A stretch of 64,000 nt of DNA, from assembly GCA_964607575.1 (NCBI GenBank), contig CAZSLS010000005.1, forward strand, positions 1 to 64,000, read 5' to 3'. Each line of letters starts with the position of its first letter. The stretch's first letter is position 1. Below the pieces are notes generated by a model, which saw only the letters and a list, made by a program, of their open reading frames with translations, did not search any database and was not told where the DNA came from. The position numbers and the translations under genes are program-made. Source of the stretch: BS750m-G57 sp964607575 (GTDB lineage Bacteria > Planctomycetota > Phycisphaerae > SM23-33). Positions 7,831-17,942 of the stretch are shown piece after piece.

Positions 7831-9393
7831 ATGCTGATTTACGCGGTAGTTTATGCTGGTGCGATGTTGTTGGCGTTGATTGCGACGCCACTGATGGTTC
7901 GTGCTGCGCACTGGTGGCGAGTGCTTGACCACCCGGGCACGCGCAGGGTTCATTCGGTGGCGGTACCGCGGTTGGGGGGGGTGGCGGTTTTTGCGGCGTT
8001 GGTGATTCCGATCGTGGCGCTTCAGTTCTTCGACATTGCCTTCACGCGAGGTCTGTCCGATCCCGGCGCTCACGTCCGCCACATTCACGTGGTGGCGTTG
8101 TTGGTCACGGGCGGTTTTGTGTTTGCGATCGGCCTGGTCGACGACATGGTTGGCATGGGTGTGCGTACGAAGCTCGTTGCGCAGATAACGGCTGCGGCGA
8201 TCGCGTGCGCGATGGGCATTCGGATCGATTTCATCGGGCTTAGCGAGGACGCGATAATAGAGTTCGGTTGGTGGGCCTGGCCGCTGACGATTCTCTGGAT
8301 TGTTTCGGTGACCAATGCGGTGAATCTGATTGACGGTCTGGACGGTCTGGCTGCGGGGATATCGCTTATAGCGTGCGGTGTGATGCTGGTATTCGCGGTC
8401 CACACTCAGAATGTTACTATGATGGTATTGATGACGGCGATGCTGGGTAGCCTGACGGGTTTTCTGTTCTTCAATTTCAATCCGGCCAAGATATTCCTGG
8501 GCGACTGCGGTAGTATGTTTTTGGGTTATTTCATGGCGACGGCGAGCGTCATGTGTTCGATGAAATCCGCGGCATTGGTGGGATTGGCTTTACCGGCGGT
8601 GGCGTTGGGGCTACCGATTTTCGACACGCTGTTTAGCATGTTGCGCCGGGCGTTGGAGCGTCGATCGATGTTCGCCGCCGACCGCAAGCATATCCATCAC
8701 CGCCTGATCGACATGGGCCTGCATCAGCGGCATGCGGTGATCATCATGTACGCGATAACCGCCTTGGCGGCGGGGATCGGGATGCTAATGATCCTGGTAA
8801 AAGACGCCGGTGGTATTGCGTTGGTATTGATCGGCGCCCTGCTTCCTAGTCTGCTGGTCTTCCGTGCGGTTGGAGCTATGCGGATCCGCGAGGCGTTCTT
8901 CACCTTCCAGCGCAACAGATCGATCGCCCGCGAAGCCAAAGGCCAGAGGCGCGATTCTGAGGGGATGCGCCTCAGGCTCCAGGAAGCTGCAACTCTGGAT
9001 CAGTGGTGGAAAGTACTCCGCCGGGCGGCCCGGGAAATGGGCTTTGCACGCATGGTGGTACAATTTGAACTTCCCGGTGAACCGGCGCGGCGCCTGGTCT
9101 GGCGCCTGCCGCACCGACAGGTAGGCAACGACAGGATGATGCAGGCGACTCTCCCGCTGGGATACCGCAAGGGCGGTAGCCCGCTGCGTGTTGAAATCGA
9201 CGTTCCCGTTGACGGTGCGTTGGAATCGGCAGGGACGAGCGTGGCGCTATTCGGGCGATTACTGGACGAATGCGATCTGGCGCGTCTGCGAACACTCACG
9301 CAAAACGGAAAGCCCGTTGACGATCGGGGCGATGATACCGACGAGAGATTGGAAGTAACCACGCTCAACCCCGAGACGCCGACGCCTGAATGA
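7831..9393 (+). CDS. WecA/MraY-family polyprenyl-phosphate sugar-1-phosphate transferase with C-terminal extension
   Basis: A multi-spanning membrane enzyme that starts a lipid-linked glycan by moving a sugar-1-phosphate to undecaprenyl phosphate. The family motifs are present: VDD (103-105), NLIDGLDG (near 167-173), FLGDCGS (near 222-228) and the cytoplasmic KHIHHRL. After the last membrane span (about residue 355) a soluble tail of about 165 aa follows, longer than in E. coli WecA, with no domain I can name. I chose the ATG with GGACAGG just upstream; a TTG-start frame from 7756 has no site. It heads the 7.8-19 kb polysaccharide cluster. Confidence 0.88.
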   Translation: MLIYAVVYAGAMLLALIATPLMVRAAHWWRVLDHPGTRRVHSVAVPRLGGVAVFAALVIPIVALQFFDIAFTRGLSDPGAHVRHIHVVALLVTGGFVFAIGLVDDMVGMGVRTKLVAQITAAAIACAMGIRIDFIGLSEDAIIEFGWWAWPLTILWIVSVTNAVNLIDGLDGLAAGISLIACGVMLVFAVHTQNVTMMVLMTAMLGSLTGFLFFNFNPAKIFLGDCGSMFLGYFMATASVMCSMKSAALVGLALPAVALGLPIFDTLFSMLRRALERRSMFAADRKHIHHRLIDMGLHQRHAVIIMYAITALAAGIGMLMILVKDAGGIALVLIGALLPSLLVFRAVGAMRIREAFFTFQRNRSIAREAKGQRRDSEGMRLRLQEAATLDQWWKVLRRAAREMGFARMVVQFELPGEPARRLVWRLPHRQVGNDRMMQATLPLGYRKGGSPLRVEIDVPVDGALESAGTSVALFGRLLDECDLARLRTLTQNGKPVDDRGDDTDERLEVTTLNPETPTPE

Positions 9394-9452
9394 CTGCCCG
9401 AGGCACTACCGAACTGCTTATTTACGGTGTTTGACGAAAGGCTCTGCCAATA

Positions 9453-10466
9453 ATGAAAAGTCCAATTTTTGTTTCGGGACTCAGCAAGTCCGGCACGAGC
9501 ATGGTGAAGACACTCTTTGACGGGCACCCCGAGCTCTTCGTAGTCCCGCCTAACGAGTTGTTGTTTTTCTTCTTCAGCGACTTGGTTTCCTTGAACCGGA
9601 TCCAAGCGCCCGAGCCTACCGGGGATCCGGGACAACTGCTGAGAAACCTGGCGAGGTCTGAGTATAACGTCAGAATGAACCAGCCGGGCGCCGGAGACTA
9701 CAGAGAGCAATTCAATCTTTCCGCATTCACCGAGGACATCGATCGCCTGGAAGTCTCCAGCTACGCCGAGGCCATGGAAGAACTCTTCCGTGCATATGCC
9801 CGCAACTGCAGTACATTCAGCGGCGACCCGGCGACTGCGCGATTCCTGGCCAAGACTATTTGGGAAACGGAGTATTTTCCCGAGCTTCTCGACTGGTTCG
9901 GCGATATGAAGTTTCTGTACGTTCTGCGCAACCCCTACGCACATTTTCACTCGGCCCTGAAGTCGATGCGTGGAGGCAGGAAGGGTCACGAGGGGATGAA
10001 GCTCACCTGGCGGAATCGATTTCCATTTATCGGACGCCAGTTGGCGTTGATGCGGACTTCTTATTACCTGATGCGAAAATACCGGAAGTTATTTGGCGAC
10101 CGGTTTTACGTACTCGTTTATGACCGGTTACTGGAAGACCCCGATACTGAACTGAAGCAGGTCTGTGATTTTCTCGAAATCGATTTCCACCCGGCGCTGC
10201 GGTGTCCGACGATTCTCGGTCAACCGTGGAGAGGAAACAGCTGGTACGCTGAAAACTATGACGGTATCGACAAGCGCCCGCTGACCCATTGGCGGGACAA
10301 GGTCTCTCAACTCGAAATAAAGTACGTCAATCAACATTTCCAGGATGTTGTCGAAGAATTCGGTTTCGAGGTCTTACCGGCAAACTGTTCCATTCTCAAG
10401 CCATTTCATTACACTGAAACGCCGTTGGTTTACCTTGCCAACCGAGTAATGTATTTCTACCGCTAG
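9453..10466 (+). CDS. sulfotransferase family protein
   Basis: A 337-aa protein whose N-terminus, PIFVSGLSKSGTSMVKTLFD, is the 5'-phosphosulfate-binding loop of PAPS-dependent sulfotransferases. The middle FLYVLRNPYAHFHSALKSM matches the 3'-phosphate-binding 'v.RnP......S' motif. It probably adds sulfate to a surface glycan, since initiating, transferring and flipping genes surround it. The acceptor cannot be read from the sequence. Confidence 0.82.
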   Translation: MKSPIFVSGLSKSGTSMVKTLFDGHPELFVVPPNELLFFFFSDLVSLNRIQAPEPTGDPGQLLRNLARSEYNVRMNQPGAGDYREQFNLSAFTEDIDRLEVSSYAEAMEELFRAYARNCSTFSGDPATARFLAKTIWETEYFPELLDWFGDMKFLYVLRNPYAHFHSALKSMRGGRKGHEGMKLTWRNRFPFIGRQLALMRTSYYLMRKYRKLFGDRFYVLVYDRLLEDPDTELKQVCDFLEIDFHPALRCPTILGQPWRGNSWYAENYDGIDKRPLTHWRDKVSQLEIKYVNQHFQDVVEEFGFEVLPANCSILKPFHYTETPLVYLANRVMYFYR

Positions 10467-10485
10467 CTGCACGAGATGCTGAGAG

Positions 10486-11679
10486 ATGAAAATTGCCTTC
10501 GTAGGTAACCAGGATAACAATGCGTACCGTATCTGCAGATGGATACGCCAGCGCGGTATTGACGTACACCTGTACCTGTTTTGCAAAGAAAATCCCGACC
10601 GATCGCTGCCCGAACTCGTCGACGTCGAATGGTCCGACGGTTACTCCAGGTGGATTCACCAATACGACGACACCGGGACCTTCTGGCCGCTGAACCGCTG
10701 CGACGTGGCACGGAAAATCGATAACCGGTACGACCTGGTCGTAACCAGCGGCGCTACCGGGCTCCTGGCGGCTGGTCAGTTCAGGCGGACTCCCGTCGTA
10801 CACCTTACACTGGGCAGTGAAGTGAGCGAGTTTCCGCTGTGGGCCTGGCGGTGGAAGCTGTCTTTGAGGTGGCGGGCAGCGTCTTTCCTGATGCGGCGTA
10901 ATCTCAAACGCGTTGCAAGAATCGTAACGATGGGCTTCCGACCGGAATTGCGCGCCCTTGACGCGCTGGGGCACAAGGACAAGACAGTTGTCTGGGGCTG
11001 GCCCGAAGATCCACAGGGCAATCGCAAACGGATGGATCGGGCGCAGTTGGCGAAACTGACGAGCGATTATGCGGGCTTCGACAGAGTCTTTGTCTGGATG
11101 ACGCGTCTGAATTTTGTGGATACCGATTCGGTTGAATACAAGGGCGCCGAGCGGTTCCTCGATGCCTTTGAAATGCTCGTTCGCTCTGGTGTCGGAAAGG
11201 TCAAAGCAATTGTCGGAGCGCACGGATACGACGTTGAGACTTTCAAGGATCGGGCGGCGGAGAAAGGGCTTGGCGACCATATCGACTACGTACAACACAT
11301 GCCATTTCACCAGATGATGGCTTACCTGTCTCTGCCCAACGGTGTGGTGGTGGACGTTCTGGACGCCGAACGAGGGCACATTTTCGGCGGAGTGGTGCGG
11401 GAGGCGATGTCTCTGGGCTCACCGGTGATCGCGGCGATGGACAGCGACACTGTCGTCCAGTGCTATGGTCCCCACTGCCCGATCATAAAAGCCGACGACG
11501 TTCAAAGCTGCTACGAGGGTATGGTTCTGGTCGCGGGCATGGATGATGCGGCATTTACGCAACTCGGACAATCCGTCGGGCGATGGGCCGATGAGTATCT
11601 CCACTACGATCGATGCGTGGGGGAACTGATGGAAGTGTTCCGCGGCACGGTTGACGAATGCGGCGGGACGTCGGACTAA
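10486..11679 (+). CDS. glycosyltransferase, GT-B type (group 1-like)
   Basis: A 397-aa cytosolic protein. The first half starts MKIAFVGNQDNNAYRICRWI, and the second half carries an HIDYVQHMPFHQMMAYLS segment followed by EAMSLGSPVIAA, the donor-binding pattern of GT-B retaining transferases. Similarity to the classical GT4 E-x7-E motif is partial (GGVVREAMSLGSPV). It follows the sulfotransferase by about 20 nt. Its stop codon overlaps that of the convergent membrane-protein gene, leaving no space for separate terminators. Confidence 0.72.
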   Translation: MKIAFVGNQDNNAYRICRWIRQRGIDVHLYLFCKENPDRSLPELVDVEWSDGYSRWIHQYDDTGTFWPLNRCDVARKIDNRYDLVVTSGATGLLAAGQFRRTPVVHLTLGSEVSEFPLWAWRWKLSLRWRAASFLMRRNLKRVARIVTMGFRPELRALDALGHKDKTVVWGWPEDPQGNRKRMDRAQLAKLTSDYAGFDRVFVWMTRLNFVDTDSVEYKGAERFLDAFEMLVRSGVGKVKAIVGAHGYDVETFKDRAAEKGLGDHIDYVQHMPFHQMMAYLSLPNGVVVDVLDAERGHIFGGVVREAMSLGSPVIAAMDSDTVVQCYGPHCPIIKADDVQSCYEGMVLVAGMDDAAFTQLGQSVGRWADEYLHYDRCVGELMEVFRGTVDECGGTSD

Positions 11680-13544
11680 GGTCTGGTAGTCGGTAAGGAA
11701 CCAGCCCGGGTGGTCGTCGCCTCCGTCGGCGGATCTCTGCGATATATCAGCAGGACTTGTTGCGCGGCCTGTGCGCGGCTCTCGAATACTGCTGTCACTA
11801 CCGATCTATACAACCGGGCGGTCCAGGATGTGTCATCGAATGCTTTGAACCCCTTGACCAGTTTGAACCCCTTTTTCTCGATATACTTCAGAGTTTCGGA
11901 TTGCAGGGCTACTTGTGGTTCGGCGTTTATCGCCACGAACGTTACCGGTCGGTCGGTGCGGTTGAATGCTTCATCCAGCGTCTCGCGAACGTGTTTGTGT
12001 TCGAGCATTCTCAAATCATGTGACAGTACGACCGGTAGCCGGACCCGGTCGGAATCGCCCACTTGGTAGTAACCGCAGCGGTAGAGCAGATGCGGGGCAT
12101 TCGAGAGGATTTCCTGATCGGGCCCGATACGCGCCTTGACGTAGTCGGCGGCCTGAAGGACGTGCAGCACATGCGAGTGCAGCGGGCGAAGAGTGTGCAT
12201 AACCATCGCCGCGCCAACGATTACTGCCGCAAGGCTTACAGAGACCACTTGGGCGGATTCTGACAGGCCAATGCGTGCGGTCGCAACTTTCAGCAGGCGT
12301 CCGATCGCAGCCAGACCCGCCCCGGCCAGACCGGCAGATACGCAAGCCAGCAGGAGCAGGTACCTGAACGATATCTTATCGGTAGCCAGGTATCGCAGTA
12401 TCACCGGCGTCAGGATTACAATCGCGGTTACAAGCATGATCCCTGCGCCCGTTCGGTTCGGACAGTCGATACGGTTTCGCAGACCCCTGAACGGTTTCAA
12501 TCGCGAGATCAACCACAGCACCATCCACAACGCCATCGCCGCAGCAAGAACTGGATGGATCGCGGCGGCAAATTTGATTAGCGTGATCTTCACCGTTTGA
12601 CGTGTGCGGGCCCATGTCGTGGGGGGCGCCTCGGGACCAGTTGAGGCCTGGGTAGTCGGCGCGGCGTTTACGTTGTCCGAAACCGTATCCGGAACCGGGG
12701 CCGGGGCGGTAGTTGTCGGAGGACGCCGGGTTACGTTCGTTCCCGGAATGAAGTGTACAAGATGCTGCTTTCGGGATATCCCGCCTATCGCCAACATGTA
12801 GGGTAAGGCACATAGAATTGCGGTCGCTATCGCCGCGGTTGTCATGACCGTCGCCATGCCAATTCGTTTGCGCCGCCACAAGGCCGTACCGATCCATATC
12901 GAACCGCCAACCAGTCCCACAGCGGCTGCTTCCGGGCGGACGATGAAACCCAATCCACCAACCGCCCCGGTGGCGACGGCGAGCAATATCGACCATCGAC
13001 TCCCACGTTTCATGAGCCGGACGGCTGCTACCGCACTGACGAGTCCCCATATCTGAAGACTCAGGGACAGGAAATCCGTCAGGTGCATCGCTCCGAGTGA
13101 AGCGAACTTGCGCCCGAGTATCAGGAAGCCCACCGTCAACCATGGCAGCGACCTCGACGCGAAGATCATGTGCAGTAATATCACCAGGCCCACCGTGATC
13201 AGCAGACCGCAGACGGTCGATATACCCCTGCCCACAAGCTCCCATTTCTCCTGGTCAGAGAACCCCGAACCAGGCCAGATATTGTCGTGTACGGTTGCGA
13301 CGGTAATCGGATACCCCGGATGCTGCGACGACTCACCAATAAGCTCCTGGGGGTCCAGCGACCAGCGCTGCGCCATCGAGATATAGGTCATGGCATCGGA
13401 GCTGATAGTCGGATCGGTAACGATCAGGGATATGCTGATCGCCAGTTGCACCGCAAGAATTACCGCCATAAGACATATGCAGACCCTCATCGGGAAACGC
13501 CGGGGCGTCAGATTGTCCGAACATTGGCGATCGGCGGTGTCCAT
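11676..13544 (-). CDS. multi-spanning membrane protein, GT39/PMT-like glycosyltransferase candidate
   Basis: A 622-aa integral membrane protein with a TM helix near residues 20-45, an extracytoplasmic loop with SSDAMTYISMAQRW and SSQHPGYPITVA, and about ten further hydrophobic helices. The acidic residue in the first loop and the 'HPG(Y/L)P' motif recall polyprenyl-phosphate-sugar-dependent GT-C enzymes (PMT_2/ArnT). A Thr/Pro-rich stretch (PPTTTAPAPVPDTV) interrupts the middle. It is the only gene of the polysaccharide block on the minus strand. No strong binding site precedes the ATG; Met19 is an alternative start. Confidence 0.6.
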   Translation of the reverse strand: MDTADRQCSDNLTPRRFPMRVCICLMAVILAVQLAISISLIVTDPTISSDAMTYISMAQRWSLDPQELIGESSQHPGYPITVATVHDNIWPGSGFSDQEKWELVGRGISTVCGLLITVGLVILLHMIFASRSLPWLTVGFLILGRKFASLGAMHLTDFLSLSLQIWGLVSAVAAVRLMKRGSRWSILLAVATGAVGGLGFIVRPEAAAVGLVGGSIWIGTALWRRKRIGMATVMTTAAIATAILCALPYMLAIGGISRKQHLVHFIPGTNVTRRPPTTTAPAPVPDTVSDNVNAAPTTQASTGPEAPPTTWARTRQTVKITLIKFAAAIHPVLAAAMALWMVLWLISRLKPFRGLRNRIDCPNRTGAGIMLVTAIVILTPVILRYLATDKISFRYLLLLACVSAGLAGAGLAAIGRLLKVATARIGLSESAQVVSVSLAAVIVGAAMVMHTLRPLHSHVLHVLQAADYVKARIGPDQEILSNAPHLLYRCGYYQVGDSDRVRLPVVLSHDLRMLEHKHVRETLDEAFNRTDRPVTFVAINAEPQVALQSETLKYIEKKGFKLVKGFKAFDDTSWTARLYRSVVTAVFESRAQAAQQVLLIYRRDPPTEATTTRAGSLPTTRP

Positions 13545-13781
13545 GACGATACTCTATCGCAACAGTTTTGGCCTAACAAGCGATAACCTGATCAATACTC
13601 ACCGCCCCGAAGCCCCACGCCGGTTCTTGCAGGGCGTCGGGGCCGGTGATATAGTGACCGCCGAAGTCACGAACCACAGCAATCCTGGTTCACTCTGCCT
13701 GTCGATCCGTGATAATATGCGACAGTGCAGCTCAACCGGTTGTCGCACCGGCGGTTGAAGAGAGTTGTCGCCCGGAGTTCC

Positions 13782-15284
13782 ATGGCCAGATCCAGAACAC
13801 TTAAAGCCGGGATAATGGCATCGAGCCAATTCCTTCGCGCCTCGGTGGGCCTGGTGTCTCTGGCGATTCTGGCCAGGGTCCTGACTGTCGACCACTTCGC
13901 CACCTACAGGCAGACGCTGCTGGTATACGTATTTGTCTCCCCTCTGCTAATCCTCGGACTTCCCGAGGTGCTGTACTATTTCCTGCCCAGCGAGAAGCAG
14001 CGCGCACGCGGCGTTCTTCGCGAGAACCTCCTGCTACTGGGCGTTATGGGTGTGGTGTTCTCACTGTTCCTCTTCTGCGGGGGAAATCGCCTGCTGGCCT
14101 GGCGATTCGGTAATCCGGACCTGGCGCGCACGCTGATGATCTTTGCGCCGTACTCCCTGTTCATGCTACCGGCGGTAGCGCTGAATTCCTGCCTGCTGTC
14201 GAGGGACAAAGTGGCGCACGTCGCCATATTCAACGTGTTGAGCCGTGTAGTGCTGCTGGTGATAGTGATTACCGCTGCGCTGATATGGCGAACATCGACC
14301 GCGACCGTGATTGCCGTAGTGATCGCCGCGGCCGTAACGCTCGGACCGGCAGTGGCGCTGATGTACTCCGCTACGAAAGGTACGCGGGGCGACATCTCCT
14401 GGATGGGTGCAAAGGCACAACTGAAACTCAGCGTACCGCTGGCCCTGGCGGGGATGGTGGCAATGCTGTCAGAGCACATCGACAAGGTGATCGTCTCTGC
14501 AATGTGCAACCTCAGGGAAGTGGCGATCTACATGAACGGCGCGATCGAACTTCCGTTGATAGATGTTGTTACCACCTCGGCGATGTGTGTGATCCTGCCC
14601 GATCTCACAAGGTACTACAAGGAAGGTCGCCTGGACGATCTGTTGGTGCTCTGGCGTCGGACGGCCGAAAAATGCCTCGTAATCCTCGCCCCGGCGATGG
14701 CGTTTGTGCTGGTCATGGCGCCGGAACTGATGACCGTTCTGTTCTCGTCAACCTACACCGAAAGTGCATATCCGCTGCGAATCTACGCACTGATGCTGCC
14801 TCTGAAGGCTACGCAACTGGCAACACTCTTCATTGCCGCCGGACGATCGCGTTTCGTCACGGTGGCCGCCACGATCGGTCTGAGCGTCAACGTTGTCTTG
14901 TCGATTGTTTTCGTAAACTGGATGGGACCAGCCGGGGCGGCATGGGCTACGGTGATATCGATCTATGCAATGAGGATATATGCGTTTGCGGCGATGGGGT
15001 CGATCCTGAAGTGCAGGCTGACTGACGTTATCAGATTCCCCAAGGTGACCTGGACCATAGTAGTGGCGTGCCTGCCCGGCGTGGCGATCTATCTGCTGAG
15101 GGACTTCATTCCCGGCGGATCGGTGGTGAGGCTGGCCGTACTGACGCCGGTCTTTGCGATTGTGCTGCTTGTCGCGTATCAAGTTACGGGTATCGCTCCG
15201 CTGTCGCGAGTCGCCGCGGTGTTATCCAGGTCGTTGTCCAGGTCCAAAGCGGATAACGGCGATTCGACCGGGGAGGAGACATAA
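13782..15284 (+). CDS. oligosaccharide flippase (Wzx/MATE-like polysaccharide transporter)
   Basis: A 500-aa membrane protein with about 12-14 hydrophobic helices and a short basic N-terminus leading into LKAGIMASSQFLRASVGLVSLAILARVL, typical of Wzx. ADHF-like periodicity (VDHFATYRQTLL) and long hydrophobic stretches continue to the end. It likely flips the lipid-linked repeat unit across the inner membrane. The ATG at 13782 has GGAG 4 nt upstream; a GTG at 13725 gives 19 more residues but no site. The next gene follows by 1 nt. Confidence 0.83.
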   Translation: MARSRTLKAGIMASSQFLRASVGLVSLAILARVLTVDHFATYRQTLLVYVFVSPLLILGLPEVLYYFLPSEKQRARGVLRENLLLLGVMGVVFSLFLFCGGNRLLAWRFGNPDLARTLMIFAPYSLFMLPAVALNSCLLSRDKVAHVAIFNVLSRVVLLVIVITAALIWRTSTATVIAVVIAAAVTLGPAVALMYSATKGTRGDISWMGAKAQLKLSVPLALAGMVAMLSEHIDKVIVSAMCNLREVAIYMNGAIELPLIDVVTTSAMCVILPDLTRYYKEGRLDDLLVLWRRTAEKCLVILAPAMAFVLVMAPELMTVLFSSTYTESAYPLRIYALMLPLKATQLATLFIAAGRSRFVTVAATIGLSVNVVLSIVFVNWMGPAGAAWATVISIYAMRIYAFAAMGSILKCRLTDVIRFPKVTWTIVVACLPGVAIYLLRDFIPGGSVVRLAVLTPVFAIVLLVAYQVTGIAPLSRVAAVLSRSLSRSKADNGDSTGEET

Positions 15285-15285
15285 G

Positions 15286-17178
15286 ATGTGCGGTATAGTG
15301 GGAATCATGGACTCTCGCCCGGTGGTCGACGCCGGGCTCCTGGCGACTATGCGGGACACGATGCGCCATCGCGGTCCCGATGACGCCGGTCTGTGGTTCG
15401 ACGATCGGCACCAGGTCGGTCTGGCGCACCGGCGACTGTCGATTATCGACCTGTCTCCAGGCGGGCATCAGCCAATGACCGATGAGTCGGGGAAACTCGT
15501 GCTGGTCTACAATGGCGAGATATACAACTACCGCCAACTCCGCGATGAACTCATCGCCAAAGGCCGCCAGTTCCGCTCGGAAAGTGATACCGAAGTGATA
15601 TTGGAAGCCTACAGGCAATGGGGAACCGATTGCGTGGCGCACCTCAACGGGATGTTCGCTTTTGCGCTCTACGACGCCGACGCGAGCAGACTGTTTCTCG
15701 CACGCGACCGTGCGGGTCAGAAACCGCTGTACTACCACCGCGACGGAGACCGCCTGGTTTTCGCATCGGAACTCAAAGCTATCATGGCCGACCCGTCCTT
15801 CAGGCGCGAGATAGACCTCGAAGCGCTCGATCACTACCTCGCATACGGATACGTTCCCGGCTCGCTGTGCATGCTCAAGGGCGTCGCCAAGCTTCCACCG
15901 GCGCACTGCTTGACCTGCGATCTCGGCGGGAGGGAGGCGAAAGTCTGGCGGTATTGGCAACTACCGGACCCGCCGGACAACCAGTCTGTCCGAGCCGAGG
16001 AAGAACTGCTCGATGAGTATCACCAACTGCTGCGGGATTCAGTACGCAGGCGCCTGGTCGCCGACGTTCCGGTCGGAGTATTGCTTAGCGGAGGGATCGA
16101 TTCGAGCCTGATTACCGCCATGGCCGCCGAGGTCTCTTCGACGCCGGTGAAGACCTTTACAATCGCGTTTCCCGGGGCGGGACGGTTCGACGAAGCCCCC
16201 TACGCTCGCATGGTGGCCGGGCATTTCGGTACGGAGCATACCGAACTGACGGCCGAACAGGCTGACGTAGACCTTCTGGGCGAACTGGCCGCACAGTTCG
16301 ACGAACCAATGGCCGATTCGTCAATGGTCCCCACCTATCTGGTCTGCCGCCTGATTCGCCGTCACGCCACGGTCGCCCTCGGCGGTGACGGCGGCGACGA
16401 ACTGTTCGGCGGGTATCCTCACCACAGTTGGACTCAACAGCAGCAGCGCCTGCGACGCTTCATCCCTCCGCCGTTGCGGCAAGTAGCCAGAAGCACAGCG
16501 ATGTGGATGATGCGTCCCGGGCGTAAAGGAAGAAACTACGTACTGGGCGCCCTGTCTTCCCTGCCGCAGAGTATTTCGCAGATAAATACGTATTGCGACG
16601 AATCGCTGCGAAGAAGCCTGCTGGCCCCGATTTACTCCGCCCGGGCGCCCCGGTATCGCAGCCCGGAAGCCTTCAAGACCGACCTATGCCTGCCCGATCG
16701 GACGCCGCTACAGCTTGCAACTTCAGTTGATTTCGCAACTTATCTGCCCGAAGATATCCTGGTAAAAGTCGACCGGGCAAGCATGCTGACTTCACTGGAG
16801 GTCCGAGCCCCGTTCCTGGACTACCGGCTCATAGAATTTGCCTTCGGGCGGCTGGGCGATTCTCTGCGGGCAACAGCGCGCCGGCGAAAAATCCTCTCCC
16901 GGCGTCTGGCCCGCCGCGTGCTACCGGGGCAATTGGACCTCGAACGCAAGCAGGGATTCTCGCTCCCGCTTCAGGAATGGTTCAAAGGCAAGTGGGGCGA
17001 GTACTGCTGCGAAGTACTCGGCGATACCGACGGCGGTCTTTTCGACCGGGGCGCCATCGATAAACTTATCGCCGATCAGCGTCGCGGGCGGTTCAACACC
17101 CAGCGGCTCTTCGCGCTGACTATCTTCGAACTGTGGCGCAGATGCTATGATATATCGATACCTGGGAGTTCGGCATGA
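15286..17178 (+). CDS. asnB: asparagine synthase (glutamine-hydrolysing)
   Basis: A 630-aa class II glutamine amidotransferase/asparagine synthase. MCGIVGIMDS exposes the N-terminal nucleophilic Cys2 after Met removal, followed by HRGPDDAGLW and NGEIYNYRQLRDEL. The synthetase half has the PP-loop VLLSGGIDSSL, GGDGGDELFGGY and LVKVDRASML. The start is fixed by Cys2 and by GGAGGAGA upstream. AsnB homologues inside polysaccharide loci often amidate sugar carboxyls rather than aspartate; here it lies between a flippase and a methyltransferase, so either role is possible. Its stop overlaps the next start. Confidence 0.92.
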   Translation: MCGIVGIMDSRPVVDAGLLATMRDTMRHRGPDDAGLWFDDRHQVGLAHRRLSIIDLSPGGHQPMTDESGKLVLVYNGEIYNYRQLRDELIAKGRQFRSESDTEVILEAYRQWGTDCVAHLNGMFAFALYDADASRLFLARDRAGQKPLYYHRDGDRLVFASELKAIMADPSFRREIDLEALDHYLAYGYVPGSLCMLKGVAKLPPAHCLTCDLGGREAKVWRYWQLPDPPDNQSVRAEEELLDEYHQLLRDSVRRRLVADVPVGVLLSGGIDSSLITAMAAEVSSTPVKTFTIAFPGAGRFDEAPYARMVAGHFGTEHTELTAEQADVDLLGELAAQFDEPMADSSMVPTYLVCRLIRRHATVALGGDGGDELFGGYPHHSWTQQQQRLRRFIPPPLRQVARSTAMWMMRPGRKGRNYVLGALSSLPQSISQINTYCDESLRRSLLAPIYSARAPRYRSPEAFKTDLCLPDRTPLQLATSVDFATYLPEDILVKVDRASMLTSLEVRAPFLDYRLIEFAFGRLGDSLRATARRRKILSRRLARRVLPGQLDLERKQGFSLPLQEWFKGKWGEYCCEVLGDTDGGLFDRGAIDKLIADQRRGRFNTQRLFALTIFELWRRCYDISIPGSSA

Positions 17179-17942
17179 ACTACATGAATGCGTTTTATCC
17201 CGAGAGCCGAATCGGTGGATTCACCGATCTGGATGGTACGATCGCCTTCTATACGCGCGTCGGCGTTCTCACCGGTTCGGCGTCGGTCGTTCTGGACGTC
17301 GGGTGCGGGCGCGGTGAATACGCCGACGACCCCGTATCCGTCCGAAGAGAGCTTCGGATCTTTCGTGGTAGATGTGCGAAAGTTATCGGTATAGACGTCG
17401 ACCCGGGGGCAGAGGCAAATCCGTTCATCGACGAGTTTCGCCCGATCGAATCACAGCGCTGGTGCATCGACGATCAGTCCGTCGACACGTGCATCTGCGA
17501 TACGGTCCTGGAACACGTCGAGGATCCCGATCGGTTCTTCTCCGAGGCCGCGAGGGTGATCCGCCCCGGCGGGCATCTCTGCCTGCGCACACCGAACGTC
17601 CTGAGTTACTTCGGGCTACTTTCAAAACTTATCCCGAACAAACGCCATGCCGCGGTGCTGGCGAAAGTCCAGACCCACCGGGCGGAGGAGGATGTTTTCC
17701 CCACGCTCTACAGGTGCAACACCCGCGCCAGACTTCGGGCCATGTTCAGAAAACACCGTTTCGATGCGGCCGTGTACGGGTACGAAGCCGAACCGTCTTA
17801 CCTGTCCTTCTCGAAATTCGCGTATGCTCTGGGCGTTCTGCACCAGAAATTCGCGCCAAACGCCCTGAAGGTCTCGCTGATGGCCTTCGGGAGGAAACTT
17901 CCCGCGCCGAGAGCGGCGTCGGGAGATTCGGAGAGCCGATGA
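17175..17942 (+). CDS. class I SAM-dependent methyltransferase
   Basis: A 255-aa protein with the SAM-binding glycine motif VVLDVGCGRGEY, motif II in KVIGIDVDPGAE and a post-motif segment VDTCICDTVLEHVEDPDRFF followed by RVIRPGGHLCLRTPN, the common Methyltransf_11 order. Its start overlaps the asnB stop by 4 nt and its stop overlaps the next glycosyltransferase start, so the three genes are translationally coupled. It probably methylates a sugar or lipid carrier of the same glycan. Confidence 0.85.
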   Translation: MNYMNAFYPESRIGGFTDLDGTIAFYTRVGVLTGSASVVLDVGCGRGEYADDPVSVRRELRIFRGRCAKVIGIDVDPGAEANPFIDEFRPIESQRWCIDDQSVDTCICDTVLEHVEDPDRFFSEAARVIRPGGHLCLRTPNVLSYFGLLSKLIPNKRHAAVLAKVQTHRAEEDVFPTLYRCNTRARLRAMFRKHRFDAAVYGYEAEPSYLSFSKFAYALGVLHQKFAPNALKVSLMAFGRKLPAPRAASGDSESR

